A DNA stretch of 17,239 nucleotides from JBFLVQ01 sp040758525. GTDB lineage: Bacteria; Acidobacteriota; Blastocatellia; Chloracidobacteriales; JADJPF01. The stretch covers positions 1 through 17,239 of the forward strand of contig JBFLVQ010000124.1 of NCBI GenBank assembly GCA_040758525.1, read 5' to 3'. The position numbers and the translations under genes are program-made. Numbering within the stretch: position 1 is the stretch's first letter; the number at the start of each line of letters is the position of its first letter. The notes beneath the pieces are model-generated. The model did no database searches and was not told the origin of the DNA. It worked only from the letters and a program-made list of their open reading frames with translations. Shown piece after piece: positions 1 through 8,565 of the stretch.

Positions 1-48
1 TCTTGAGCAGTAATCTTTTGCCGCTAACTATCTAAAATCCGGGTTTGC

Positions 49-64
49 AGGTCAAAAATGACCT
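49..64. repeat. Inverted repeat AGGTCA-N4-TGACCT
   Basis: A perfect 6-bp inverted repeat with a 4-nt A spacer lies about 260 nt before the first gene. It may be an operator half-site pair or the weak stem of an upstream terminator, because a short T-containing stretch (TATTTT) follows about 10 nt later. Positions 1-135 otherwise show no supported gene or signal. Confidence 0.35.
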
Positions 65-135
65 CTTAAGTGTATTTTCTGTTCCGTTACTCCCCAACAC
101 CCAATCTTTACTCCTATACAATCCTCCAAAAAGTA

Positions 136-165
136 TTGACAACCTCAACAGAGATACCTTATTTT
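136..165 (+). promoter_or_regulatory. Candidate sigma-70-type promoter P1
   Basis: A perfect -35 hexamer TTGACA (136-141) is followed after 18 bp by TATTTT (160-165), which matches 4 of 6 positions of TATAAT. Transcription would start near 172, so the Fur-like palindrome at 180-204 would sit just downstream of the start site. The leader would be about 150 nt. This is a visual prediction only. Confidence 0.35.
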
Positions 166-179
166 CTAAGTTCTTTATT

Positions 180-204
180 GAAATTGAAATTGGTTTTCAA
201 TTTC
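180..204. promoter_or_regulatory. Fur-box-like operator
   Basis: The 25 bp read as hexamers GAAATT, GAAATT, a single G, then GTTTTC, AATTTC. This is the forward-forward-1-reverse-reverse arrangement of NAT(A/T)AT-like hexamers that Fur dimers recognise. The core 186-204 has the 7-5-7 form GAAATTG-N5-CAATTTC and matches about 12 of 19 positions of the classical E. coli Fur consensus. A second, wider inverted repeat, GAAATTGAAA (180-189) with TTTCAATTTC (195-204), overlaps it. Position upstream of a siderophore operon and between or over the candidate promoters fits iron-dependent repression. The acidobacterial Fur consensus is not known to me, so the assignment is inferred. Confidence 0.6.
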
Positions 205-213
205 GTTTACATT
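184..213 (+). promoter_or_regulatory. Candidate promoter P2 overlapping the Fur-like box
   Basis: TTGAAA (184-189, 5 of 6 to the -35 consensus) and TACATT (208-213, 4 of 6 to the -10 consensus) are 18 bp apart. The palindrome at 180-204 covers the -35 and most of the spacer, which would allow direct occlusion of RNA polymerase. It competes with P1 as the operon promoter; the sequence alone does not decide. Confidence 0.3.
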
Positions 214-325
214 TTTAAAGCAAAACCGGAACTGATTAATTAAACGATACCAGTACTCGATGAGGCTAAGGCTGTCTGTTAACTGGAATATAAACAATCA
301 ATTATCAAGCTAAAGGAGGTCACGA

Positions 326-1339
326 ATGGTACATAATTCTGTCATAAGCTGTGTAGGGCGGACCCCTCTAGTGCGGTTAAGCCGGCTATTTCCCTATTAT
401 GGGGTGGAGGTATTGGCCAAGCTAGAGATGCTAAACCCAGGTGGCAGCGTTAAAGACCGGCCCGCCCGTTTCATAGTGGAACAGGGATTAGAAAATGGAG
501 CTATTCAGCCGGACACGCATTTAATTGAAAGCTCTTCGGGCAATTTTGGCATCGCACTGTCAATGGTGGCGCGCGTTTATGGGCTCAGCTTTACTTGTGT
601 CGTCGATCCCAAGATTTCTCCCACCAACCTAAGTATTCTGAAACAGTTTGGTGCCAACATCGATATTGTTAACGAGCCGGACGATCAGGGCGGCTATCTC
701 AAGACGCGCTTGCGTAGAGTGAAGGAGCTATTGCAGGAGGTACCAGGCAGTCTATGGATCAATCAATATGCTAATCAACTAAATTGGCAGGCCCACTATT
801 TTGGTGAAGGTAATGAAATAGTAAGCGAATTGGAGTCGCCAATAGATTGTCTGGTTGCTGCTGTAAGTACGACAGGTACAATAATGGGACTTGCACGCCG
901 ATTGCGCCAAGCTTTTCCTACCATTAAGGTGATCGCTGTGGATGCGGCTGGATCGGTAATATTTGGTGCACAACCTGGCCCACGCGAACTGCCTGGCATT
1001 GGCTCAAGCCATGTTCCCGAGTTGCTTAATCCAACAGAAGTTGATGAAGTATTTTATGTCAATGATAGAGAATCGGTGCAAGGTTGCCGTGAGCTTCTTA
1101 CTCATGAAGGTATCTTTGCGGGAGGTTCATCCGGTTCAGTAATCGCAGCGATTCAAAAAATTCTCCCTCGGCTACCCAGGCCCTGCCGCATCCTCACATT
1201 ACTACCAGATCGTGGAGAACGCTATCTCGATCTGGTCTATAACGATACTTGGGTAGCAAAACTGTGCCGTCCACTTAAGCGTCGGATCGCACGTGCTGCT
1301 GCGGTCGCCACACAGTGCTTTGAAAGCACTGTTGGATAA
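326..1339 (+). CDS. sbnA: SbnA-like N-(1-amino-1-carboxy-2-ethyl)-glutamate synthase
   Basis: This PLP enzyme of the cysteine synthase/beta-substitution family (337 aa; the Staphylococcus protein is about 326 aa) is expected to join O-phospho-L-serine and L-glutamate to give ACEGA, the precursor of 2,3-diaminopropionate. Visible motifs are GGSVKDRPA with the PLP lysine at K43, the substrate loop SSSGN (69-73), the phosphate-binding STTGT (181-185), GGSSGS near 266-271 and the tail motif PDRGERY (294-300). The KDRPA form and the following sbnB mark it as SbnA rather than a housekeeping O-acetylserine sulfhydrylase. The ATG is preceded by a near-perfect Shine-Dalgarno AAGGAGGT (313-320) with 5-nt spacing. 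It is the first gene of the operon. Confidence 0.93.
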   Translation: MVHNSVISCVGRTPLVRLSRLFPYYGVEVLAKLEMLNPGGSVKDRPARFIVEQGLENGAIQPDTHLIESSSGNFGIALSMVARVYGLSFTCVVDPKISPTNLSILKQFGANIDIVNEPDDQGGYLKTRLRRVKELLQEVPGSLWINQYANQLNWQAHYFGEGNEIVSELESPIDCLVAAVSTTGTIMGLARRLRQAFPTIKVIAVDAAGSVIFGAQPGPRELPGIGSSHVPELLNPTEVDEVFYVNDRESVQGCRELLTHEGIFAGGSSGSVIAAIQKILPRLPRPCRILTLLPDRGERYLDLVYNDTWVAKLCRPLKRRIARAAAVATQCFESTVG

Positions 1340-1372
1340 GTGAGACTGCTCTACCTCTCAATCAGTTTTCAC

Positions 1373-1377
1373 AGGAG
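1373..1377 (+). promoter_or_regulatory. Ribosome binding site that sets the sbnB start
   Basis: AGGAG lies 4 nt before the ATG at 1382. An in-frame GTG at 1340, directly after the sbnA stop, would lengthen SbnB by 14 residues, but it has no Shine-Dalgarno. The ATG start gives the usual family length. Confidence 0.75.
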
Positions 1378-1381
1378 AAAT

Positions 1382-2401
1382 ATGAATACAACTGCACATA
1401 TGCTTTTATATCTCAGTAAATCCGACATTATCAGGTTAGGTGGCGACCGTCCACAACTCTATATTGAAGCCGTCGCCAATGCTCTAAAACAGCATGCACT
1501 AGGCGAGGTGGCTCAGCCGCTCAAGCCTTATCTACGCTGGCGTGGTGCAGAAGGCCATATTGCCGATCGCATCATTGCAATGCCAGCCTACTTAGGTGGG
1601 GAAGAGCCAATGGCTGGGCTTAAATGGATTGGTAGCAAGCATGACAATCCTATACTACGTGGCTTAGAGCGGGCTAGCGCTCTCATCATACTAAATGATC
1701 CGGAAAGCCACTATCCGATAGCTGTGATGGAAGGAAGCTTAATTAGTGGTATGCGCACTGCCTCGGTTACTGCGCTAGCTTCTCGTCATCTTGCGCGCGA
1801 AAATTTTTCGCATGTATGCTGCATTGGCTGTGGCCCTATCGCAACAACGCAGTTATCGACTCTGCTGGACGAGTTCCCCTCGGTTAGTTTGGTTAAATTG
1901 TACGATCTCAATTCTGCCTGTGCCGAGCGGCTCGCTGGTCAACTCCAGCAGCGCTTCCCATCCGTTACATACAGCCTGACAGCATCGGCTGAGCAGGCAG
2001 TCAGAGGCAGCGAAGTAGTTATCACCTGCACGGTGGCTGATAAACCTTATATTCCCTATGAATGGCTATCGGCAGGCACGTTCATTAGCAATGTTTCAAT
2101 AATGGACGTACATAAAGAGGTCTTCCTCAAAGCCGACAAGGTGGTAGTTGATGATTGGGAACAATCCAATCGTGAAAAGAAGATTATCAACCAACTCGTG
2201 CTAGAAGGTAGCTTTTCACGTGAACAGTTGCACGCAGAGTTAGGTGAGATCTTGCTTGGCCGTCGTCCGGGCCGTGAGTCTGATGATGAGATCATTCTGC
2301 TCAACCCTATGGGTATGGCGATAGAAGATGTCGCATGCGCTCAGGCGCTCTTTAAGCGCGCCATCGCGGGTGGTGTAGGTACACAATTGAATCTCAATTA
2401 G
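1382..2401 (+). CDS. sbnB: SbnB-like ACEGA dehydrogenase (ornithine cyclodeaminase family)
   Basis: SbnB oxidatively hydrolyses ACEGA with NAD+ to L-2,3-diaminopropionate plus alpha-ketoglutarate; both products feed later steps of staphyloferrin B assembly. The protein is 339 aa, close to the Staphylococcus enzyme (about 336 aa). It shows the ornithine cyclodeaminase/mu-crystallin fold signatures: GLKWIGSKHDNP (79-90) with the substrate-binding lysine K81, MEGSLISGMRTAS (116-128), and a Rossmann dinucleotide motif GCGPIA (149-154) with an acidic residue D175 at the end of the next strand. The C-terminal half keeps long blocks I recognise from Staphylococcus SbnB, for example SIMDVHKEVF, DDWEQSNREKK and LLNPMGMAIED. 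The start at 1382 was chosen over GTG 1340 because of its ribosome binding site. Confidence 0.95.
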   Translation: MNTTAHMLLYLSKSDIIRLGGDRPQLYIEAVANALKQHALGEVAQPLKPYLRWRGAEGHIADRIIAMPAYLGGEEPMAGLKWIGSKHDNPILRGLERASALIILNDPESHYPIAVMEGSLISGMRTASVTALASRHLARENFSHVCCIGCGPIATTQLSTLLDEFPSVSLVKLYDLNSACAERLAGQLQQRFPSVTYSLTASAEQAVRGSEVVITCTVADKPYIPYEWLSAGTFISNVSIMDVHKEVFLKADKVVVDDWEQSNREKKIINQLVLEGSFSREQLHAELGEILLGRRPGRESDDEIILLNPMGMAIEDVACAQALFKRAIAGGVGTQLNLN

Positions 2402-2408
2402 TGTTCTT

Positions 2409-3659
2409 ATGAAACCAGCAAGAGCGATAAGCGAAGCACCCTCATGGCAGGAGAACTTTTTCATACTTTGGACGGGCCAGTTTCTCGTCACTGCTGGGCT
2501 TACAGTGGTGGTGCCACTATTGCCATTTTATCTAGAACAGCTAGGCACCCAATCTACCAAGACGAATAGGTTTTGGAGCGGTTTCTCATTGGCTGCTCCG
2601 GCCATTACACTAGCTTGCTGCTCGCCATTTTGGGGACGGCTAGGCGATCGTGTTGGACGCAAGTGGATGGTTGTGCGCGCTCTCTTTGGTATTGCCGGCA
2701 GTGTCACACTTATGGGCCTTGCTCTTACACCAGGGCAATTTCTTATTGCCCGGTTGCTGCAAGGCACATTCGGTGGTATCGATGATGCTGCGGCAGCATT
2801 TACCAGCACACAAGCACCAGCCAGCAATCGTGGTAAAGCGATTGGTCGCTTGCAGACCGCAACTGCCGCTGGTGCTATGGTTGGACCGCTAATAGGCGGT
2901 TTTCTCTCGGATCGCTTTGGTTTCCGTCCATTGTTTTTAATTACCGGCGCTTTGATCGCTGTGAGCGGTCTATGCGCGGCTGTGCGATTGCGTGAAGTGA
3001 AGCTGACCAGAAGGGAAAACGATGCCCTAACACCAATGTGCACAGAGGTGACCAATCTAATACGTCAGCGCCAAGTTATCACTTTTATTCTTGGCGGCCT
3101 TTTTGCCCAACTCGGTAACTATGGCATTGTGATAGTTTTTGCCACCCATGTGCGTGAACTATTAGCCGAGCCAAAATATGCTGCGAGTTGGGTAGGAACT
3201 TTACAAGCTGTAACTCTTGCTGCGACTCTCATCGGTGCTGCTTGGTGGGGTAAGCGCAATGACTGTTACCCAATCAGAAACAATTTTTTATTCGCTGCTG
3301 CAGGCTGCGCAATCAGTATCGCTTTGCAAGCTTTGCCCATTCATATCGGCTGGCTCTTCCCACTACGCATTCTGCAGGGCTTCTGTATGAGCGCAATTAG
3401 CCAATCGGTCTACTTGCAAGTGAGCCGCGATGCCTTGTCACACCGGCAAGGCGTGCGCATCGGTGTGGCCAATAGTTTTCTCACGCTTGGCCAGGTTATC
3501 GGTTCACTGCTGGGTGGTGCGCTGGCAGCTTTTGTGTCGCCAGCCTGGATATTCGTGCTAATGGGCAGTTCATATGGCCTGACTACACTCTTGGTCTGGT
3601 TTAGCGGCACTGCGGCTGAGCGAACAGCAGATCTCCAATTAGAAAGAGGTAAAACATAG
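2409..3659 (+). CDS. sbnD: MFS transporter, probable siderophore exporter (SbnD-like)
   Basis: This 416-residue major facilitator family protein has about 12 hydrophobic segments and the loop 2-3 signature GRLGDRVGRK (76-85). A second-half version of that signature is degenerate (AWWGKRND). In Staphylococcus, SbnD lies within the sbn operon and is taken to export staphyloferrin B across the cytoplasmic membrane. The position between sbnB and sbnE supports the same role here. The gene starts 7 nt after the sbnB stop and has no clear Shine-Dalgarno, so translation is probably coupled to sbnB. In a diderm a further outer-membrane exit route would be needed; none is visible. The family is secure; the substrate is inferred from context. 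Confidence 0.85.
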   Translation: MKPARAISEAPSWQENFFILWTGQFLVTAGLTVVVPLLPFYLEQLGTQSTKTNRFWSGFSLAAPAITLACCSPFWGRLGDRVGRKWMVVRALFGIAGSVTLMGLALTPGQFLIARLLQGTFGGIDDAAAAFTSTQAPASNRGKAIGRLQTATAAGAMVGPLIGGFLSDRFGFRPLFLITGALIAVSGLCAAVRLREVKLTRRENDALTPMCTEVTNLIRQRQVITFILGGLFAQLGNYGIVIVFATHVRELLAEPKYAASWVGTLQAVTLAATLIGAAWWGKRNDCYPIRNNFLFAAAGCAISIALQALPIHIGWLFPLRILQGFCMSAISQSVYLQVSRDALSHRQGVRIGVANSFLTLGQVIGSLLGGALAAFVSPAWIFVLMGSSYGLTTLLVWFSGTAAERTADLQLERGKT

Positions 3660-3661
3660 TA

Positions 3662-5500
3662 ATGATTTCTGAGCAATATTACTCAAGTTCTCGAAGCGTA
3701 ATATTGGCCGAAACGGCCACTGTCGAGCGACTGCTTAACACCTATTTACGCGAACTGGTAGTTGCTCCGGCTGAGTTTGTAGCAGATGAGCGCTTGTTGG
3801 CTCAACTGCCCAATCATATTTCTGAACAACTATTGCACCAAGGGTTGCCCATGCGCCTGGTGCTGCCTAAATCGTCTATCATCATTTGGGGTTCGATCAT
3901 CTATTTCTCTCCCATTGGGCTACATAAATTTGGTGATAGCTTCTGGCGTAGCGCCAATGAAAGTAACGCCAGTTCAATAACTATTTCACGATTGGAATTG
4001 GCAACTCTGCTGTTGTCTGAGATATCAAACAATGAGCCGGGTTTGCTGACACCTGCCGAGCATATCAATGTGTTGCGTCAACATATCGAGAACAGTATTG
4101 AAAAGACTGCTCTCTATGTCGATCAAAGATTGAATTACAATCAGCCCTGGCTTGATCTGGAAGATGAAGATCGCTTTCTCGCCGCTGAGCAAGCACTGCT
4201 CTTTGGCCATCCTTTTCATCCTATGCCAAAAAGCTCGGATGGTTTTTTACCTGAAGATCTAGATCGTTACGCGCCGGAATTGGGTGCCAGTTTTGCACTC
4301 CATTATTTTGTCCTCTCACCACAACTGGTGAGAGAGGAATTTCTTCCTGGCTCAATTAATCATGTCATTCCCCGCCGAGTAATCGAGCAGACGAAAGATT
4401 GTCTCAATTCAGCGCAGCGTGATTGGCAATTATTGCCTTGCCATCCCTGGCAAGCAACCTTTCTGTATCGCCAGAGTAACGTACAGGCATTAATCGACGC
4501 CGATGAATTGAGCTATTTAGGCCCACTGGGAGAGACCGTCTATCCTACCTCATCTGTGCGCACGATCGTTAGCACTGAGCATCCATTCTTTTTTAAGTTG
4601 CCGCTCAGTGTGCGCATTACCAATTATATTCGTATTAATCCATTGGAACATCTACAGCGTAGCATAGATGTGAGTAGAGCCATCAGCACGGTGAAAGCCT
4701 ATGCTGCTACACCAAACCTCACAGTGCTGCTAGAAGTAGGATTTCGTACAATTGCGCCCAGACATTGGTCGGAAGCAGATCAGCAACAGTTAATGGCACA
4801 GTTCGGAGTGCTCTTCCGGGAGCGCCCACCCATTACCGGTGCGGCAGCTCCAATGGTAGTGGCAGCGATACTCGAGCCCTGTCCACACACTAATGAACCT
4901 CTGATAATTAGAGTGATAAAAAGAGCTAATGGCAATGTCGCTATTAACTCTACGACGATTAATAGTTGGCTCAGACGTTATGTGGAGATCTCATTAATAC
5001 CGCTGTTGCGTCTATTTATCCACACCGGCATTAGCCTGGAAGCGCATGTACAGAACTCACTAATAGTACTGCACGATGGTTGGCCCAAGCATCTTTATGT
5101 GCGTGATCTAGAAGGCGGCAGTATCAGCCGTGATCGCGCTGTGGGTAGCCGCTTGTGTGGCAAGCAGATTGATGAGCAGAGCCCGGCTCTTTATGACGAT
5201 GATCAAGCGTGGCATCGGCTGAAATATTATCTGCTGGTTAACCATTTTGGACATCTGATTAGCACCCTCGCCCATTATGGCCGGGTCGATGAATATCAAC
5301 TCTGGCAAGTAGTGCGTGACACCGTGTCAGCAAAGGTCGTGCAAGAGATCAATGGCGTAGGCAGACGGTATCTGGAAGAGCTGTTAGATGGTCCAGAACT
5401 GCCGGCAAAAGCAAATCTGCTCAGCTCATTTCATCAATGCAGTGAGCGTCCTCTTTACATCAATATTCCTAATTTCCTGCGCGGAACGGAGGCATTGTAA
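3662..5500 (+). CDS. sbnE: SbnE-like NIS siderophore synthetase (IucA/IucC family)
   Basis: This is an ATP-dependent NRPS-independent siderophore synthetase of 612 aa. By analogy with Staphylococcus SbnE it adenylates prochiral citrate and joins it to L-Dap, the first condensation step. Family motifs are in order: GHPFHPMPKSSDGF (182-195), LPCHPWQ (258-264), the ATP-binding YPTSSVRTI (294-302), KLPLSVRITNYIR (312-324), and the C-terminal FhuF-like part with SLEAHVQNSL (458-467) and RDLEGG (481-486). The N-terminal motif has SS where many members have a basic residue before GF. Translation starts at ATG 3662, 2 nt after the exporter stop, with AAGAGGT at 3644-3650. The end shares TAATG with the next gene. 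Among the three synthetases, assignment to SbnE rests on gene order and on RDLEGG. Confidence 0.85.
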   Translation: MISEQYYSSSRSVILAETATVERLLNTYLRELVVAPAEFVADERLLAQLPNHISEQLLHQGLPMRLVLPKSSIIIWGSIIYFSPIGLHKFGDSFWRSANESNASSITISRLELATLLLSEISNNEPGLLTPAEHINVLRQHIENSIEKTALYVDQRLNYNQPWLDLEDEDRFLAAEQALLFGHPFHPMPKSSDGFLPEDLDRYAPELGASFALHYFVLSPQLVREEFLPGSINHVIPRRVIEQTKDCLNSAQRDWQLLPCHPWQATFLYRQSNVQALIDADELSYLGPLGETVYPTSSVRTIVSTEHPFFFKLPLSVRITNYIRINPLEHLQRSIDVSRAISTVKAYAATPNLTVLLEVGFRTIAPRHWSEADQQQLMAQFGVLFRERPPITGAAAPMVVAAILEPCPHTNEPLIIRVIKRANGNVAINSTTINSWLRRYVEISLIPLLRLFIHTGISLEAHVQNSLIVLHDGWPKHLYVRDLEGGSISRDRAVGSRLCGKQIDEQSPALYDDDQAWHRLKYYLLVNHFGHLISTLAHYGRVDEYQLWQVVRDTVSAKVVQEINGVGRRYLEELLDGPELPAKANLLSSFHQCSERPLYINIPNFLRGTEAL

Positions 5501-7341
5501 TGATCAGCACAATTTCAGCAACAGCTTTGCGTGCAAGCAGTATTGATGATGCACTGCGCTGTGAACAGTTTATTGAGGTGCGCCGGCGCATACTACGCCA
5601 GCTTATCGAATCTTTGATCTACGAGCGTGTGATCACTCCGGAAGTAGCAGCCTCCAGTGCAGACAGGGTCTTTTTATTAGCTGGTAAAACCGAAGCGGGC
5701 TGCCCAGTAACCTACCGTTGCCATGGCCGGCAAGCTTTTGGCTTTGATCGTATCCGCTTGTCATCCGATCCGGTTATGCGCATCAATGGCGAAACCACTC
5801 GTGAAGCCGAATCATTAGCAGAATTTTTGCTAGAGATACGCGCTCTGCATGACGCGGACGAAACTCTATTATGCCGGTTTATTGGAGAGCTGGAGCAGAC
5901 ACTGCTCAAGGATACCTTTGCTCAATACTATCGCCAAGAGAGTAATTGCTTACTGCGCACATACAATTACGACAAAATAGAGAGCGGCCTGCCGGATGGG
6001 CATCCATATCATCCAAGCTACAAGTCACGTATTGGATTTGATTATGTAGATAACCTGTTATTCGGGCCTGAGTACAGCCCAATGTTTCAGCCTTTCCTGC
6101 TTGCTGCGCATCGTCAATGGACGCGCTGTGAGGCTTCACGTAGCATTGATCTGGGTCGCTTTATCTTCACTGAACTGGGTGTTAATAAATATGACGAATG
6201 TATGCGCAGTTTGCGCCAGAGAGATCTTAATCCCGATGACTATCTCATCTTGCCGGTGCATCCCTGGCAATGGCGTGAGCAGATTATGTCGGCATTTTTC
6301 GAAGATATTCGCAATCAGCGACTAGTTCCACTCGGTATTACGGCAGACTCCTATATACCACAGCAATCGATTCGTACACTTGCCAACTATGATGAGCCAG
6401 CAAAGGCCTATTTGAAACATTCACTGAGCATCGTCAACACCTCTACCTCGCGCATACTGGCGCCACATACAGTGCAGAATGCCCCGCTCATTTCTGATTG
6501 GCTACACACACTTGTTGATCAAGACCCATTCCTGAAAGATGAGATGCAGGTAGTGATACTGCGAGAAGTGTTAGGCATAGCCTATGATCGGCCACAGCCT
6601 GATCTTATGCAGTCAAAGACTTATGGCCTACTCTCCTGCATCTGGCGCGAGAGCATTCATCCTTACCTGTCTACTGGCGAATCTGCCGTGCCCTGGAATA
6701 TACTATGTCATATAGATCGAGATAGCCGCCCGTTTATTATTGATTGGGTTAAGCAGCATGGCTTGGAGCAATGGCTTGAGCGATTGTTGACAGTAGGTAT
6801 TTTGCCACTTATTCATCTACTCCAGGCACATGGTATGGCACTTGAATCTCATGCGCAGAACATGGTGCTCATCCATCGTCATGGCATTCCACAGCGTATC
6901 GCCTTACGAGACTTTCATGATGGCATCCGCTTCTCGCCTCAGTTGCTGGCTAGGCCAGACCTGCAGCCCAGGCTACATTCGATGTCGCCGTATCATGCTC
7001 GTGTCAATCGCAACTCCTTTATCATTACAGATATTCCTGCACAAGTGCGGGACTTTCTGCATGACGCCTTCTTCTTCATCAACCTATCGGAACTAGGACT
7101 ATTTCTCGATGAGCAGTTCGGCTTCAGTGAAAAACAGTTCTGGTCAATCGCTAATAAAATAGTAGTTACCTATCAACAACGATTTACACACTTGCAGGAC
7201 CGTTTCGAGATCTTTGATCTATACACACCTCTAATAGAGGTAGAGCGATTGACGAGTCGCCGACTCTTTCCCGACACCAGCCTTCAACTCCATTCCGTGA
7301 GAAATCCTTTATACCTGATGAAGGAAGAGGTCTGCCAATGA
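5500..7341 (+). CDS. sbnF: SbnF-like NIS siderophore synthetase (IucA/IucC family)
   Basis: This is the second IucA/IucC synthetase (613 aa). In the staphyloferrin B pathway SbnF condenses a second Dap onto citryl-diaminoethane. It shows the most canonical motif set of the three: GHPYHPSYKSRIGFD (167-181), LPVHPWQWR (251-259), PQQSIRTLAN (287-296), KHSLSIVNTSTSR (306-318, typical of type C synthetases), ALESHAQNMVL (447-457) and LRDFHDG (469-475). The ATG overlaps the sbnE stop (TAATG) and is served by GGAGG at 5488-5492, 7 nt upstream. The 3' end overlaps sbnH by 4 nt (ATGA). The KHSLSIVNTSTSR block and position next to sbnE make SbnF the best fit. Confidence 0.87.
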   Translation: MISTISATALRASSIDDALRCEQFIEVRRRILRQLIESLIYERVITPEVAASSADRVFLLAGKTEAGCPVTYRCHGRQAFGFDRIRLSSDPVMRINGETTREAESLAEFLLEIRALHDADETLLCRFIGELEQTLLKDTFAQYYRQESNCLLRTYNYDKIESGLPDGHPYHPSYKSRIGFDYVDNLLFGPEYSPMFQPFLLAAHRQWTRCEASRSIDLGRFIFTELGVNKYDECMRSLRQRDLNPDDYLILPVHPWQWREQIMSAFFEDIRNQRLVPLGITADSYIPQQSIRTLANYDEPAKAYLKHSLSIVNTSTSRILAPHTVQNAPLISDWLHTLVDQDPFLKDEMQVVILREVLGIAYDRPQPDLMQSKTYGLLSCIWRESIHPYLSTGESAVPWNILCHIDRDSRPFIIDWVKQHGLEQWLERLLTVGILPLIHLLQAHGMALESHAQNMVLIHRHGIPQRIALRDFHDGIRFSPQLLARPDLQPRLHSMSPYHARVNRNSFIITDIPAQVRDFLHDAFFFINLSELGLFLDEQFGFSEKQFWSIANKIVVTYQQRFTHLQDRFEIFDLYTPLIEVERLTSRRLFPDTSLQLHSVRNPLYLMKEEVCQ

Positions 7342-8543
7342 CACCGCAGATTGAGACATTAATTCATCGGCTAAGAGCAGAACGTAATGAGCCAGTATGT
7401 GCCTATATATATGATCTCACACAGTTGCGTGCTCATATCGCGCAGATTGTTACTACTCTGCCCCGGCAGTGCCGCTTCTTTTATGCCATCAAGGCAAACT
7501 CGCAAGCGCCCATTCTGAGGGCGCTTGCTCCTTATGTGCATGGTTATGAGGTTGCTTCTCAGGGTGAACTAGAAAAAGTGCGTGCCATTAGCGCAGACGT
7601 CCCAATTATTTTTGGTGGGCCGGGCAAGACAGAAGCAGAGCTGGCCGTAGCAATTAGGCAAGGCGCGAAATTGTTACATGTCGAGAGCGCGCAAGAGTTG
7701 GATCGCATTCAATATTTGGGTGCTGCTATGGGAAAGGAGATCCCGATCCTGTTGAGAGTAAACTTGCGCGGCCTGCTACCTGCCGCAACGCTAAAAATGT
7801 CGGGGGTAGCTACTCAGTTTGGCATAGATGAAATAGAACTTCCTGATCTCATCACACAGGCACTGCGCAGCCGCAATATAATGGTTCAGGGATTTCATTT
7901 CCATTCAATCTCTAACAACCTTGATGCTGTGGCTCATGCACAGCTTATCGACAGCTACATTGCTCGCGCTCATGCCTGGTCAGCAGAATATCGGATCAAT
8001 CTATCTTATTTGAATGTTGGTGGTGGTATAGGAGTTAATTACGCAGAACTGGACAGACAGTTTGCCTGGGATATCTTTGTGCAGGAACTCAATCAAGTAT
8101 TGAATGGTTATGATCTGCCCGGTTTGACACTGCTGTTTGAGTGTGGGCGATATGTTACGGCAGCCTGTGGTTATTATGCGGCAGAGGTGCTCGATATCAA
8201 GCAAAATCATGCTACCTACTATGTGATAGTGCGTGGAGGCACACACCATTTCCGTCTGCCTGTCTCCTGGCAACACAGTCATCCCTTTATTGTGATATCA
8301 ATGGAGGATTGGTCATATCCTTTTCCACGTAGAGCCATAGAGCGCGTCAATGTCACTATTGTGGGACAGCTCTGTACACCAAAAGATAGATTGGCTTTTG
8401 ATGCTTTCGTATCACGAGTGCGTATCGGCGATGTCATACTGTTCTGCTATACAGGCGCCTATGGTTGGGCGATCTCACATCATGATTTTCTCAGCCATCC
8501 TAAGCCAGAGCAGATTTTTATTGGCGATTGGGCGGATCAGTAA
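7338..8543 (+). CDS. sbnH: SbnH-like PLP-dependent decarboxylase
   Basis: This 401-aa fold-III (alanine racemase/ornithine-DAP decarboxylase type) enzyme is expected to decarboxylate the citryl-Dap intermediate made by SbnE to citryl-diaminoethane. Visible residues are the PLP lysine K52 in YAIKANS, HFHS (187-190), the glycine loop GGG (228-230), ECGR (268-271), CTPKD (346-350) carrying the catalytic Cys and Asp, and GAYGWAIS (373-380), whose Tyr contacts PLP. The start ATG overlaps the sbnF stop as ATGA; the purine-rich AAGGAAGAGG (7321-7330) lies 7 nt upstream. Placement between two NIS synthetases argues against lysine or arginine biosynthesis. Confidence 0.9.
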   Translation: MTPQIETLIHRLRAERNEPVCAYIYDLTQLRAHIAQIVTTLPRQCRFFYAIKANSQAPILRALAPYVHGYEVASQGELEKVRAISADVPIIFGGPGKTEAELAVAIRQGAKLLHVESAQELDRIQYLGAAMGKEIPILLRVNLRGLLPAATLKMSGVATQFGIDEIELPDLITQALRSRNIMVQGFHFHSISNNLDAVAHAQLIDSYIARAHAWSAEYRINLSYLNVGGGIGVNYAELDRQFAWDIFVQELNQVLNGYDLPGLTLLFECGRYVTAACGYYAAEVLDIKQNHATYYVIVRGGTHHFRLPVSWQHSHPFIVISMEDWSYPFPRRAIERVNVTIVGQLCTPKDRLAFDAFVSRVRIGDVILFCYTGAYGWAISHHDFLSHPKPEQIFIGDWADQ

Positions 8544-8565
8544 TTGGAAAGATTTTACGGATACT

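Noticed and set aside
1340..1381. GTG start for sbnB directly after the sbnA stop
   Set aside because: No ribosome binding site; the ATG at 1382 has AGGAG at proper distance and a family-like N-terminus.
2528..3055. 175-aa open frame on the minus strand within the exporter gene
   Set aside because: Antisense shadow of an MFS gene; no ribosome binding site or recognisable domain.
8350..8565. 72-residue N-terminal extension of the sbnC reading frame
   Set aside because: It lies entirely inside sbnH in another frame and does not look like the family. ATG 8566 gives the normal 584-aa length.
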